Positions 10,772-24,113 of a stretch of 64,000 bases of DNA are shown here, piece by piece. The notes under the pieces are model-generated. The model was not told the origin of the DNA and did not search any database. It saw only the letters and a list, made by a program, of their open reading frames with translations. Both the position numbers and the translations under genes were made by a program. The stretch is taken from NCBI RefSeq assembly GCF_020085105.1, contig NC_058042.1, positions 18,617,001 to 18,681,000 on the forward strand, in the 5' to 3' direction. Within the stretch, counting starts at the first letter, position 1. The number at the start of each line of letters is the position of its first letter. The stretch is from Siniperca chuatsi (Eukaryota; Chordata; Actinopteri; Centrarchiformes; Sinipercidae).

Positions 10772-13700
10772 CATATTCTTATATCCCGGTGGGGACTTTA
10801 ACCTGAATGCACACTAACCTAAATGTGTGTGTGTGGCAGTGGTGGAAGACATACGCAGATCCTTAACATCTAGTTATACCACAATAAAAACATAACATGT
10901 TACAAATAAAACTTCCAAATTTTACTCAAGTAAAAGTAAATAACTGAACTCAACATTTTTATGCTGTTGTGAAGTTAAATCTATAACAATTAGAGCTGAA
11001 GTGATTAGTTGATTAATCAGTTAGCTGATCAACAATTTTGTTAATTGCTTAAGTTGCTTTTTTTTTTTTTTAGAAAAAAATGCCAAAATGATCTGTTCCA
11101 GTTTCTCAAATCTTAATATTTGCTGGTTTTATTCTATGATATTAAACTGAACATCTTCTGGTTTTTAACTGTTGATCAGCAACACAAGTAATTTGAATGT
11201 GTCAGTTTGGGCTTTGGGAAATTGTGATGATTTTTTATTTTTTTTATTTTTTTTACTATTTTCTAAAATTTTATGGACAAAATGATTAATCAATTAATTG
11301 AGAAAATGATCAACAGATGAATCGATAGTGGAAAGATTTGTTAGTTGCAGCTCTAATAACAACGCATATATTATAAAATTATCACATGTAAGATCTTAAT
11401 CTGCAAAGTAACTCCAGCTGTCAAATTAGTGTAGTGGAGTAAAAAGTACATCAGTTGAATCTGATAAAGTAGAAGTTTGAAGTAACATAAAAATGGAAAT
11501 TCTCTGTAAAAGTACCTCAAGATTGTACTCAAGTTCAGTAGTTAAGTACATTTACCTTGTTACGTTCCATCACTGTAACAGTCTGATTCAGGTCAGAAAG
11601 TTGTCTGTCTCACTATGAGCCACTCCGGCTTTAGTGATTTTCATGTTGCATGTTCATGTGCAAATTGAAGGATTATTTTCTGAAGCTGTTCAGTAAAAAC
11701 TCTGACCTCTATTGTTAAACCCTTTGGAAACCCTGTCCGATAAACTCAGTTTATTTTCATGTTGTTCTGCCGATAGAGGCGCCAGATCAGAAAACACTCA
11801 TATGGGTCATTTTGGAAGGACCATAGACTGTATATAAATAGATCTTTATATACAGTGAATGGCAAATGAAAAATTTCAAAAACCATGAATCTTAAAACAG
11901 GTCACATTTTAAAACATTTACAGTCGTGTCTTACTATGTAATGAGAGAAAAAACAGATAGTTAGTGTAAATGGCTAACTGATCAATGGCTAATTGATCCA
12001 GAACTCACGACTGCAGTGACTTTTTTTTTTTAACTATCATCTTCAAGCAGCTCCACTGGAGACGTTCAGGGGTTAAGTTTTCAGCTCAAGGGTAGCTCAC
12101 CACCATAATTATTTCCCCACCTAAATGGGTAAGATCATGGGTCTGAATTGCATAAGTGACAGAAATACGTTTGCTTTTTTTGGGCCCACAATATGAAGAA
12201 AAGCTAAAACCTCCCTCCTGAGTTTGAAAAAATGTTTTGAAGCATTGCCTTCATCTAATATCATCTGATACCATCATTAATACAAAAACCATGGGGCACG
12301 CCGGTAGCTCACGTGGTAGAGCGCACGCCCCATCTGCCAACGCAAACTCCTTACCGCAGCCCGCGGCCCTTTGCTGCATGTCATCCTCTCTCTCCCCCTG
12401 TCATGTCTATCTTTGGCTGCACTATGAAATAAAGGCAAAAACATAAACCATCAAGCTCATGATGCTGCAAATAAGAAGTAGACCAAGTTTAGACCATTAA
12501 GTTTGTAATTCCACAGACCTCATGGTCTTTAGTTACTACTCTTAGTTAGTTACTACTACTTTAGTTTTTTTACTGGTAAAATAAATAAGTTATTTGGAAA
12601 ATGGCTGATCCAGGGGAATAGCGCCTTGTCCCTCATCACAGAAATAGTCTCACTCAAAGTAAACACAGAATCTTCTGTCCTCTCGCTATAAATTGTCTAT
12701 TTTTGGGGACGTCTTGGTAATGGATTGTTGTTGGCTAAGAGAACATCACGGCAACAACAGGTTGTTTTCTTGACTCCAGCTGCAGCACAGCAGCAACCGA
12801 CAGGACCGGAGCGCCTATTGGCTGAGGGGAAACTGGGACAAACAGAAACAAGTGTGAATCTGAAGGAAGGATTTCCAGCAACGGTGTGAAGTCTTCAAAC
12901 CTGTGTGGGCTTTACATTTGTTTTCAGTCATTATGAGTTTGGCAGCTGGGTTGTTTTCAAAGTGCCGTTGAGCAATCAGCAGTTGAGCTGTGTTTGAAAA
13001 TGTTGTGGGCTGCATCTGCTCAGTATGCAGTGTGCAGTGGTGCGCTTCATGTGGCAGCTGAGATTTGTGTTGCAGCTAAACTCTGGCAGTGAGCCCCAGT
13101 GACCTGAGAACACAGTTACTTATGTGGGCTTTATTAGAAGTCACAGGACTTGTACACACTCATACTTCATCATAGATTATTTGTTCCTTGCTTTCCTCAC
13201 TTAGGACACTTTGTACTGTATTTAATCAGTTATGTATCCGATTATGTGATAGCAGAATCCAGAAGAGTAAACTGGACGTGTCTTTTGTCAGGTGAAAAGG
13301 TTAGATAACATTTTCATATATCATTTTACACAATTTCAGGAGACGATGCTGTAACAGTACAGCGTCGAGGTTGACTTAGAATTTACTTAGAGTCAATCAG
13401 AGCAAGATTCGTCCAGTTATCTGGCCAGTAGTTACTGTATCTGCACTGTACGTACATGAATAGGAAATGGCCGTTTCCATGTCCTTGAAGGACAACAAGA
13501 ACGCATTCAAATACACACAAATACTCACTATTTGCTTTAGAGGAGTACGGGTCTTGGCCTAGAGTGTTACCCACCAGTCTGTTGATGTTGTTATACACAA
13601 TAAATTGTGTATATTCCCCTTCTTGCATGCTTTTTGTCACACTTGATCTGCCTAAACTCTGCAGTCCCAGCTGAAAAGGGCCAGCTAAGCAAGATGGATG

Positions 13701-16700
13701 CAGCACTCAGTAAAATAATTACTGCTTTAAAAATAGTTTGGAGTAATGTGATTTTGTAGTTAATAGTCATCCCCTCTAAATTAAGGCACAGATAAATAAT
13801 AACTTCACAAGTGTCTGAATTATATTGAAGATACTACAATATACAATCTTTTTAGGGATGGCAATGTCGGTCGGTCGGTCGGTCCACCACTTTGGTCCCG
13901 ACTAAATATCTCAACAACTATCAAATGGATTGCAATAAATTGTTGTTCAGACTTTCGTGGTCCCCTGACTTTTCTTCTTGCGCCACCATGAAGTTAATAT
14001 TTGTGGTTCTGTTTGAAATATCTTGATGGCTGTTGGATGGAGTACCATGAAATTTGGTTCACAGTTTGGTGATCCCTTAACTTTTCATCTCATGCCATCA
14101 TCAAGTCAAAATTTGATCACTTATCAGTACTTTGGTTTATGGCCAAATACCTGCAAAACTAATGACATTCCCATCAGTCTTAGCTGTATTTTGTGTTTAA
14201 TGCTAATTAGCAAATGTTAGTATGCTAACAAGCTAAACTAAGATGTTGAACATGGTAAACTTTATCCTGTAACTGCTAAACATCAGCATGTTAGCATTTT
14301 GATTAAGATTTAATTGCAATTTTGAAATTTTCCATTGCTTAAACAGAAAGTTCATATTCATTCTTTTCTTTGTCAAACCTGAACTGATGTAAGACTTTAG
14401 TGTGAAGAACAGAGTGTGAAGATATAATATAGTGATATTGTTTATGTCCAGATTGTGGCTCCCGACAGGCAGCTTTTGGAGTTTGGGTGTTATAGAAAGT
14501 AACATAGTGAAGGATTACTGTGCTCACCATTATTTAACTAAAAATCAAATGTGCAATTTGAAGCAACCTGGCTAACACTCAAAGTCAAAAGTAGTTTTTT
14601 TTTTTTTTTACTACATGTGACGTTTTAATTATTATTTAAAATAAATTTTTCGTCCAGTGTTTTCTTTATATGTCAGTGCTATTGAAGATGCAGATATGAT
14701 AATTTCATTGGTGGAATGTCTTGCTGATTTGATATCTAACATTTCTTCCCAGGCGGTACAGAATTTGATTATTTGGCCAACAAGGGGTAATCCAGCCATT
14801 ACTCAGTTTGAATGCTCACTGATGATAAGAAATTATTAGCAGTTAAAGTTTGAAAGTGAAACTGAATTGAAGATGAATGTTAGGTTATACTGAGTAAATG
14901 CAGCTTTGTATCGGCCTGCTTTGTTTTCCACACCCAAAGCTTTGTGCTCATGCAGTGATTTGTTTATTTCTAAAACACCAGCTCAACCGAAGCACAGATG
15001 GTGACATGGAGCACCTATAAAATACAGTGTGCAATTGAATCTGGGAGGGGGGGATGATCAGAAAGGAAAGGAGATAAGAGGATAAGAGATTAAGAGATGA
15101 AGAGGACGGCAGGGTGAATGCCTGCATTTTATTCTGTACATCTGTATTTTATTCTAAATTAAAAATAACAATTTTATTAAAGTCTATTTTTGTACGATAA
15201 AATGCATGAACCCCCAATCCCTCTGCACAGACTGTAGACAGTTGGGACTCACTTATGATTAAAAAGAGAACGCTGAATGTCCTATATGTTACCATTTGAC
15301 TTGCAGGGAAAACAGTGGAGTAAATTATCATATTGAATCATCTCCTGTCATGTGGCTGTCATAAGAAGTACAAATCCAGAAGCAGGGACAGAATGCCCCA
15401 ATAAGCATCAGTCTGACTGCCCACTTTCACCCTCTTAGCCTAGAAAACACTCATTATACTGCTTACACTCCAGCTGCACTGGACGCTTGTGGGGGGGTTT
15501 TCTGCTGCAACACATCACTGAATCTTCACAGTCCCTGCCACTGCTAAATGCCAATTTGGCACGATATATGAACGTGAATAGAGAATATTCTCTAGACATG
15601 AGCTGTTTTTGTGCGGCATGCGTTCAGTTCATCAAAGCGTGTTTTTAATTAAAAGTTGTGTAGAGATGATATAACGTGTTAATCTTGTTTCCCAGTGCTC
15701 CGGGCTTCACTCAAGACAAAAATATTGACGACCTAGAATTGTGATTTGACTTGCACTAAATTCAGGGTTAAACCAACCAAATACTCTCAAAGAAACTGAT
15801 TTAAGTACAGCTGTAAGTATGTATATGTTCTGTATACAGTCCAAGTAAGCAGTTTAGTCCAAGTAAGCAGTTCTGTAAACTGCTTACTTGGATCCAATCA
15901 CAGAAGAACTTGAGACTGGACTCGCACTCAAGGTTTGATGACTGTTCCAAAAATTTAAACACCCCCAGTGAACTTTAATCTTTCATCCACATCTAAGTCT
16001 TTCATCAAACTTTTGAACGGTCAACAAATCTTCAGGCGACTTAAAAGCTTCATAACATAATTTGTGCCAAACTAATTTAGTTCTTCTGGCGCTCCACAGG
16101 AAACGGTTATATCGAAGGGAAGGAGCTGGAGAACTTCTTCAAAGAGCTGGAGACTGCAAGACGAGGAGTAGGCGTGGTGAGCATGTGCTTACTGTGACAC
16201 ATTTCTGAATACTTAACATAGCTACCTTTACCCAAAGTGTCTCTTGGAGCTGACACCTGAGTTCATTTTCAGGTTCAGAGTTCATTTAGGTGGTAGTGGT
16301 GGAGTACAAAGTGAGTGCAGGGGAAAACACATGAAATATATTCAGTGAATGTTTTGCCGATACATTCAGTATCAACATTTTGCGACTTGCCACATACGTT
16401 AGTTAACAACGTTTCACTCATTATGTTGATAGGAACCATTACTTAGTTTTATACAAAACTGAGTTGCTGTTGCAAGTCAGTAGTATTATAAATGTAATTT
16501 CTGGGGGACAGGGTTGGCTTAGTTGGCATGTTTTAATAGGGTTTTGTCTTAAATATATGTTTAAATTAAAGGCCGCATTATCGGATGTCTCTGTGATCTG
16601 TGATTTAATGTGTTTGCAGGATCCTTCACATGCTGCGTTCAAAGAGAAGATGAAGGAGTTCATGGCCAACTTTGACAAGAACGCTGATGGGAAAATTGAG

Positions 16701-19700
16701 ATGTCAGAGGTGAGAAATCAAATACAGCTACTTCTTGGGCATCCTATAGTTGTCTAATTGTTAAGACACATACTGTAAGGTATATCTACAACATCCCTGG
16801 TTCGTCTCCAGCCTTTGCTGCATGTCATCTCCCTTTTCTCTGTCCCTATATTTTTTTTGCATCTAAACTGTGAATGTATCCAATAAGGACAAAAGTCCTT
16901 GTAAAATATAGCAACTGTTTAAACAAAGCCTTCATTTTAAATGTTTCCTGTCTTTATAAACATACACATTAAACCTAAAATATAGGTCTCTGGAATAATA
17001 ATCCTTCTGTCTCTTTACCTTCCACTCTGTAGTTGGCTCAGCTTCTGCCCACAGAGGAAAACTTCCTGCTCTGTTTTAGGGAGTTTGTGGGATCCAGTGC
17101 CGAGTTTATGGCTGTAAGTTTGTGTATATTGTAAATCTGTGTCCCTCACCTTAAGGTCTCACAGTCATCAAAACTGATTCAATTTAAATATGGTACAGGA
17201 TACATGGACAGCCCACAATGCCACTATAAGCCTTCTTCTTTCTCTGTTTCTGTTGGAAAAAGTTGTTCACTGACTGGCTGATTAACTTTACTGAGCTGTG
17301 AAATCTCCCCACAAATGCCTCAAGTGAGCATCACAGCTCGTCCTGCGGGACACATGTTCAGCTGCCCTGCGATTCCTTTTGTGTCTCTGCCAAGTTAGGA
17401 TGCCTGTTTTGTGTAGATAACAATACAGTAAGGGTATAAATTGTTAATTTAAACTGCACCATGTTTAAGATTATGGTCAGAGTCATCCCTGACAGCATAA
17501 AGGTGAATTAAATAGTCTTTTTGAACAAAGAAGTTTTAATGAAAAATTGTAATCAACTGAATTCACAGTTAATATCCACAAATCAGCATTTTTAGTGGCT
17601 AATGTTTGCTGATGTTAGTGTAACAGTTTTTATCAAACCAAACATGAACTCCAATCTCAAAAATAGTAGGAATATAGGAGGATAGTTGGTATTTAACGCT
17701 TTGCCAGCAAGTAAACAACAGCATATTTGACCCACACTCTAGGAAAACATCAGTAACCTCTCGCCTTCTTCGGTTGCACATGTTAAAATAATCAGAGAGA
17801 AAACAGTAAGGCATCGAACATCTGGTCCTCTGTGATTGAAAATAACCTGCACATACACCCACTTGGTGTACTCAAGTTTGGGCTGAGGAGGGTTTTCAGT
17901 GGTGGTGTGATGTTCAGGCTGCTCTTGTGTGTTAAAGCTATTCTCAGACAGCTATACATTATGAATGGAGCACAGCTTTCTGCAGGGGGAAAGGCAGTGA
18001 GTGCTGAAGGGGTTTAGGTATCCATCTTTGATAAGGACAAATTTTATATTTACACAATGTCAGATGACACCCTCGTACCAGTGTCATTTCTCTTTATTGT
18101 AACCTTTTCTCCCTGTAAATCAGATAATATACAGAGAAGGTCTGCCAGTCGTATAGTCAAGTGTGCATTTTGACTCGTCATAAAGTAGCACACGTGGTTT
18201 CTGAGAGTTACTGTAACAACATCTGTCTTCTCCTGCAGGCCTGGCGGAGGTATGACTCTGACCGGAGTGGATACATTGAGTCGAATGAGCTGAAGGTAAA
18301 ACACAGTATGCCAAAACTCTGCACTAAAGCCAATTCATGTACTGTAGAATCATTTAAAGTACATGCTAAAGACACAGCTGCTCTGACAGCCGTACAGCAC
18401 TCTCACAGAGGTTTAGTGCTTCTGTCATTTACACGTCTGCAAAAACATGCACACTCTCTGTTCTGCATCCGACCCATGAAGTATTAAAAAATGCCCTCAC
18501 ACATGATAATTAGAGTCAGTAATGTGTATAACTGTAATCACTGTAAACAAACCAGACCTTGGTTGAGATGATGATTAGCTTCTGTGTCATGCTAGTGGTA
18601 TAATTGGTGCTAATGTCTCCACTGAGGGAGCTACTCTGAACCTACACATGTGTGTTGTGCTCTCCACTGAATATTCTCACTGTCATGTGAAAAACACTCC
18701 ACTTGCTTTCACATCCTGGACTCTGTACATAGACACCATTCATTTTCACCATAACTGCTAACCACCAATCATAAATGCATTATGCCATCTAGTCACTGAC
18801 TGGGGAAGTTTTTCTGTCTCGTCAGGGTTTCCTGTCAGACCTGCTGAAGAAGGCTAACAGAAACTACGATGACAAGAAGCTCAATGAGTACACACAGACA
18901 ATTGTGAGTATCATGAGGCATAGAATATGTTTTTCCTTCACTCTGCTTCAGCAAACTCAAAATTATAATGGAGTAAGAGTTTAATCAGACTATTCACTGT
19001 AGAAAATACAACATTTCTTTCTATTTATATTAACATTACAGTGATGCCTAAACTGGTACTGACAGCACATAAGCTGAAAAGAACTATGTACCTTTTAGAC
19101 CCAGTGTCATTTAAAAAAAATCTATTGTATTACATATATACTGAAGTGTATCAGTTAACAAAGTTGTCAGTAACTCTAAGAATTAACATTTTTAAAAAAG
19201 AACATTTTAACACATACAGATCACGTACATCATACATCACGTGTATGCTTATCAACAATGCCTTCATGCCCATATGTTCAAAATGTAGCACTTTGCCGCT
19301 ACATTTCTACATAATGTAACTGAAATAATAATCCCTAAAGGCTTGAATTTGAATGTACTGAACAACATCAATGTCTGCAATCACCCTCCAGCTCACCTGC
19401 GGTGCTGATACATCACTTTTCTCGCCACCAGTCAGCCATCTGTGGTCTAAACACACTCAACTGCAGCCATTGAAGCTTTCTTGAATGGATGTGTTTAACA
19501 TGTAAAATGTGTGTGTAGGGCCGTACACGAAGACCTTCTGTTTGCTGTGGTTTCTCTGATAAATTCTCTCTGTGCAGCTGAGGATGTTTGATCTGAATGG
19601 TGATGGTAAGCTGGGCCTCTCTGAGATGGCGAGGTGAGTGCGTGTCCAGTTTTGTTTGTCTTTTTTTAACCCTCTCTTAAAGGATGCTGCCAAGATGAAA

Positions 19701-21602
19701 CCTCCCCTGTTGTTTTACCACAGGCTCTTGCCAGTCCAGGAAAACTTCCTGCTGAAGTTTGAGGTGAGATTACACTCAAATTGATTTTAGGCATAAAATC
19801 ACAACAACTGTAGCTACTTAAGATTGAAGTCCTGTAACCTGTAAGTCAGAATGGTACAATTCAACATTATTGGATTCACTACAAGAGGATTATTTGTCAT
19901 CAGAGTACTGAATGGAAATGTGGGTCATTGACACACATGCATGTTTACTTACTGAAACTGAAATCCTGTGGGTTGTGAGTTGTTGTTTTTTTGTAGGACT
20001 TTAATTTGCACCTTAAATTGAAAACAGCTTTACTTATTGCACAGTTTCATGTATATTCTTAGCTAGAAGACATTATTGAGGGAATACATAGCCAGTATGT
20101 ATACCATTTGGATGCCTCAATATTTGTAACACAGTGACAATATTGATCGACATATACTGCATCTCCCACATGTATTTTGTCATGTATGTTCCCATATGTA
20201 CATGATAGCTTGTGAGAGCAGATCAACAATTCCTTTCTGACAGAGGATTAGTCTGATCAGGATTAACTCAACTCTAGTCCCAGTTATCATAATCTGCATG
20301 GATTAATATCAGTTCTGGATCTGATGGGGCTTTTACCTCTCTAGAAATATCCTGTGGTTTCTAGCAATTTTCACCCTTCTCTCTCTCTCTGTCTTTCTCT
20401 TTCTCTCTCTCTCTTACTCACAGGGCATCAGGCTCACAGTTAAAGAGTTTGACTCCCTCTTCACCTTCTATGATAAGGTGAAAAGAGCATGTTTGTCTGT
20501 ATGTTATGTGTAATGCATAAAAAGTAACATTTCCATTTTTCCTATGAGACTATATATGACTGATTTCACACTACCTCTTATTTATGCACTTATGGCTTTA
20601 AATTGATTGCATATTTAGACTTGATGCCACTTAACCTAAACAAGTATATGATAAATGCTCAGGTTTTAGCCATGCTAACGGCTCTAGGGATATCGATGTC
20701 AGTTGGTCAGTCGGTCCAACACTTTCGTCCAAGAACTATTTGACGGATTTCTATGAAATTTTGTACAGACATTCATGGTGCCCAGAAGATGAATCCTACT
20801 GACTTGGTGATCACCTGACATTTCCTCCAGCACCACCATGAAGTTTGACATTTCTGTTTTTCAGTGAAATGTCTCAACAACTTTTGGATGGATTGCCATG
20901 AAATTTGGTAGTCAAATTCATGCTCTGCTCAGGATGAATTGTAATAACTTTGGTGATCCCCTGACTTTTTATCTAGCACCATCATCAGACAAAATCATCA
21001 GTCAAAATATTGATTTATCCAGTACATGACATTCCCATCATCCTTGGCTGTACTTTGTGCTAATTAGCAAATGTTAGCATACTAACACACTAAAATTAGA
21101 CGGTAAACGTGGTAAACATTATACCTGCTAAACATCAGCATGTTAGCTACTATGGCTGTAGATGCTTTGTCTTGTTTTTACATTAAATACTTTCATTTCT
21201 TCTGTACAATTCAGACCTCTCGTGTTGTCTCTTTCACCAGGATGGTAATGGGTATATTGATGAGCAGGAGCTGGATGCTTTGCTGAAGGACCTCTGTGAC
21301 AAGAACAAAATGGTAATGAATAGTTTGCTTATTGATTGATCAGTTCAGGTTACTTTTCTACTTGCCAAATATAGAGCTGAGATGGAATAGCTGCCTGAGA
21401 TGCCTCTGCAATGTACTTTATGTTTGCACCATCCGTAGACCACCTTGTGCTCATTGCTCGTGTGTGCCTGTGTTGTTTCTGGCAGGACGTGGACTCAACA
21501 GGACTGGTGGGGTACAAGAAGAGCATCATGGCTCTGTCTGACGGAGGGAAACTGTACCGCACTGAGCTGGAGATCGTCCTCTGCCGGGACTCCACGCTGT
21601 GA
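9923..21602 (+). CDS. calb2: Calretinin (calbindin 2), EF-hand calcium-binding protein
   Basis: Cytosolic hexa-EF-hand calcium buffer and sensor of neurons. Exons: 9923-10016, 16100-16176, 16620-16709, 17033-17113, 18239-18295, 18826-18903, 19578-19633, 19724-19763, 20424-20477, 21241-21312, 21486-21602. They sum to 816 nt, 271 aa, the same length as human calretinin; all borders are GT/AG with matching phase. The N-terminus [20 protein letters not shown] is diagnostic. EF-hand loops are visible at residues 29-40 ([12 protein letters not shown]), 76-87 ([12 protein letters not shown]), 120-131 ([12 protein letters not shown]), 164-175 ([12 protein letters not shown]) and 208-219 ([12 protein letters not shown]). 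The sixth, near 234-245 ([12 protein letters not shown]), is degenerate, as in the family. The start is the first ATG, in context gagATGG, and gives the conserved N-terminus. Introns hold SINE, MITE and nested DNA-element copies. Calbindin-1 is excluded by the N-terminus. Which fish copy (a or b) it is cannot be decided here. Confidence 0.97.
10735..10769. repeat. (TG)n microsatellite in calb2 intron 1
   Basis: About 17 TG units, preceded by a purine-rich (GA) tract from about 10555 to 10700. Confidence 0.95.
10837..11575 (+). mobile_element. DNA transposon-like repeat with a nested insertion
   Basis: Begins 'cagtggtggaagac' and ends with the inverted form 'gttccatcactg'. The interior is rich in 'actcaagtaaaagta' and 'aagtacattta' blocks. 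This is a widespread teleost non-autonomous element; a second diverged copy lies at about 40878-41370. A second element (10991-11355) has inserted into it. No coding capacity seen. Confidence 0.65.
10991..11355. mobile_element. Palindromic MITE nested in another element
   Basis: Starts 'tagagctgaagtgattagtt' and ends 'gttagttgcagctcta', so the termini are inverted repeats (TAGAGCTG/CAGCTCTA). The arms carry 'gattaatcagttagctgatc' and 'gattaatcaattaattgag' blocks typical of a common fish foldback repeat. It splits the surrounding element at 10837-11575. Flanking 'taacaa'-like bases on both sides may be a target-site duplication. Confidence 0.6.
12292..12443 (+). repeat. tRNA-derived SINE
   Basis: The 5' part, 'ggtagctcacgtggtagagc', is a tRNA-like A-box region. 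The 3' part carries 'ccctttgctgcatgtcatcc' and 'gaaataaaggcaaaaac', the tail of a SINE common in percomorph fishes. The B-box region looks degraded, so this is an old copy rather than a working tRNA gene. It lies in calb2 intron 1. Confidence 0.75.
13856..14320 (+). repeat. Interspersed repeat family A, copy 1 (calb2 intron 1)
   Basis: Shares ordered blocks with 20680-21175 and 53060-53480: 'gtcggtcggt', 'gatcccttaacttttcatct', 'tgacattcccatcagtctta' and 'gctaattagcaaatgttag'. Three copies in one window in the same order and orientation mark it as an interspersed repeat. No coding capacity; family name not assigned. Confidence 0.75.
15841..15891. repeat. Tandem copy plus perfect 14-bp hairpin
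   Basis: The 14-mer ccaagtaagcagtt occurs directly repeated at 15841-15854 and 15859-15872, and inverted at 15878-15891 (aactgcttacttgg). Copies two and three can form a perfect 14-bp stem with a 5-base loop (ctgta). It lies in calb2 intron 1 about 200 bp before exon 2. No function is known to me. Confidence 0.85.
16785..16905 (+). repeat. SINE 3' fragment
   Basis: 'ggttcgtctccag' resembles a tRNA B box and is followed by 'cctttgctgcatgtcatctc', the same tail block as the SINE at 12292-12443. It is 5' truncated and lies in calb2 intron 3. Confidence 0.6.
20680..21175 (+). repeat. Interspersed repeat family A, copy 2 (calb2 intron 9)
   Basis: Same block order as 13856-14320: 'cagtcggtccaacactttcg', 'tggattgccatgaaatttgg', 'ttggtgatcccctgactttt', 'tgacattcccatcatccttg', 'attagcaaatgttagcatac'. 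It ends a few dozen bases before calb2 exon 10. Confidence 0.75.
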
Positions 21603-22071
21603 CCTACTTGCCTGGGACCCTGCCACCCCCCACTGCCTACCTCCTGATGTAATCTGGTGCATGTGTGACCCTTAACCTCGCTACACCACTTAGAGTGAAA
21701 ACAAAAGTGCTCCTAAGAGCACAAAGTATACCGCTGGCCCTGCTGTTTTAGCTTTGAACCCCTCTGAGGTCTTTTCTTTTTTTAACTTTACATGCAGTTC
21801 CATAGTGAGATAGCCATAGCAATGACTACAGGAATATATTGTGTATTTATTTAATTGACTTCCCGTTTTTAATATGCATTTGTTTGTTTTTATACATTCA
21901 TCTCATATCTATATGTGTTCTCTTCCAATTCATTTAAAATGAATACATCTGTTCTTAATCATCTTTTCATTTACTTTATTTATTTCTATTTAATTTAATA
22001 TTATCCTGTTTTATTTGATGAGGCTTGTATTGTTCTGTTAAAGATATATTAAAGATATTGCTGAGAGAATG

Positions 22072-22077
22072 AATAAA
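22072..22077 (+). terminator. calb2: calb2 polyadenylation signal
   Basis: Canonical AATAAA about 470 bp after the stop codon, at the end of an AU-rich 3' UTR with several ATTTA motifs. It is the first canonical signal after the stop. Confidence 0.6.
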
Positions 22078-23239
22078 TATACCATGACAACTCTTGTCCC
22101 AATTATTCACGTGCATTAACAAGTCATATCTTCATCTAAACGATGTTCTGTTACACCTCAGCTATCAGGGGGATCGTTTCAACTGTGCGACTGCCTCGGT
22201 TGTGAGAGGTTTGTTCAGTCTTTTCTCTCAGCACCGTGTAAAATAATTTCCCCCCCGCTCTGAGAGTTGTGTGGTTCCAGTGAAGATTACAACTCCGGTA
22301 CATATGCCCAGGGCAAGAGTATTTTCTCCAGAGTGCTCCACCTTCACTTTTTTTATCTCCCGGTAACAGAAAGTGTGTCGAAAAAGCTTGTGCTTTTCAT
22401 AGAGAGGACTCTCTGAAGCCTCTGTGACACTTTGAGATGAAGTGAGCAGAGTGGGACAAGCTGAGAGATCAGGGACAGCAAAAATACAGCAGGATGATTG
22501 TCTACCTCTTTCTACATGTATAAAAATCAGGAAAATACAACATGACAACCAAAATTTGCACTTTTAAATAATTGAAATATGTCTCTTTCTCGTCCAAATG
22601 TGTGTATCTGAGCATCCACACCTCACCAGACAAAACATATTCTCCAATATTGTACTGATTATATTTGCCTCCATAATATCTTAATGACAACATATCTTTA
22701 TTGTAGATTACACTTTATTTGGATTATTTAACATTTATTAGTGACTTAAACTACAAAAGACAGTTCTTTTTAAAATATGCTGTCCTGGTTGACTCAAAAA
22801 GCCATTAATCATTTACTCATTTTCTATTTCTTTCTATAGGAAAGAGCGTCAACACACCCCCATATATCAGCATTATGGAACAGTCTACCTTCCATCAATT
22901 AATAATCAACTCTTTCATCTTTAATTAAACTCACTATCTTTAAAGCACACACTATCACTGTAGCTACACACTCACTCTCTCATACATAACAACAGTACAG
23001 TGTTCACCTCCTTCAACGCATGTTTAATGTTATACACATGTTGTGCAAATACACACACACACACAGAAATATAAAAGGGCACACAGTGTAACATTGCGCT
23101 GTAGTTTAAGCTGTTAACTGCTGACAACAAGGAAAAAGAGTTATATCCGCTCTGATTCCTTCACAAACATCAGTCCCAACTCAGTGAGAGGACAAGTGAG
23201 AAAAACATGCAGATGAGATTCCCTCTGTTATTTACCCAG

Positions 23240-23241
<2 letters not shown>

Positions 23242-23272
<31 letters not shown>
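23242..23272. repeat. (CA)n microsatellite
   Basis: About 15 CA units, uninterrupted. Confidence 0.95.
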
Positions 23273-23273
<1 letters not shown>

Positions 23274-24113
23274 CCTACAAAGATAGTAGACACAGTTTAA
23301 TGTATGATATGATTATGGATTTAAAAGCACAGACAGTATTTGGACAAGATAAACTGCACTGTATACCTTTGTATAGTTACATTTATTTGTGTACTATATA
23401 AGGATATTGAAATTTACTGTAAAACATGTCACATTAGTTCCATCTGTAGTGAAACCACTCAGAAATAACAAACATTTCTTTTGCACATGGCTCAAAAGAT
23501 GCCATGATGCTAATTATTTGTATTTTATTCCATTATCATTGTCTTTATCTCCAATTCAACACATCAGACTGTGTGTTCTATTGGATTCAAGTAATTAAGA
23601 CCACAATTTAACATATTGACAATGTTCATGGTGGAGTTTTTAGTCATTGCAGTGTTTTCTAAGATATGAATGCTGTTTCAAAGATTTCTGTTGCCCTAGA
23701 AAATCTGTGCAAATATTAGCTCTATTTTTAGATCTTAGTCTAATTGTTTGTCTCTTATGACAGACACTGGGGACAATGTTTTTTTTTTCTTTTCTTTAAC
23801 CACAGAAATCATATTGCAGCATCCAACTTAAACACTCAAATAGCATACAAATCCAATTTTTATGTGGGATTCCAGTTTAGCTGCATAAAGTGTTTGGTAC
23901 TCAGCACCGTATAGACACACTTGGGGTCACAATAATATTACAGTATAATTCATAATTAATTGAAGGTTTGTAGGTTACGTTGTCAAGACAGGTGCATCTT
24001 ATCCAAACATTACCTAATGTGTGAACCTCTAAGTAAAACAACATTTGTTATGATAGCATGGTGGCTCTGAGGCATATTCACTTGCATGTTTAAACTCAAA
24101 CAATGTTGTTAAA

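Noticed and set aside
12292..12443. tRNA gene
   Set aside because: Only the A-box half looks tRNA-like. The anticodon and T arms are degraded and a SINE tail follows.
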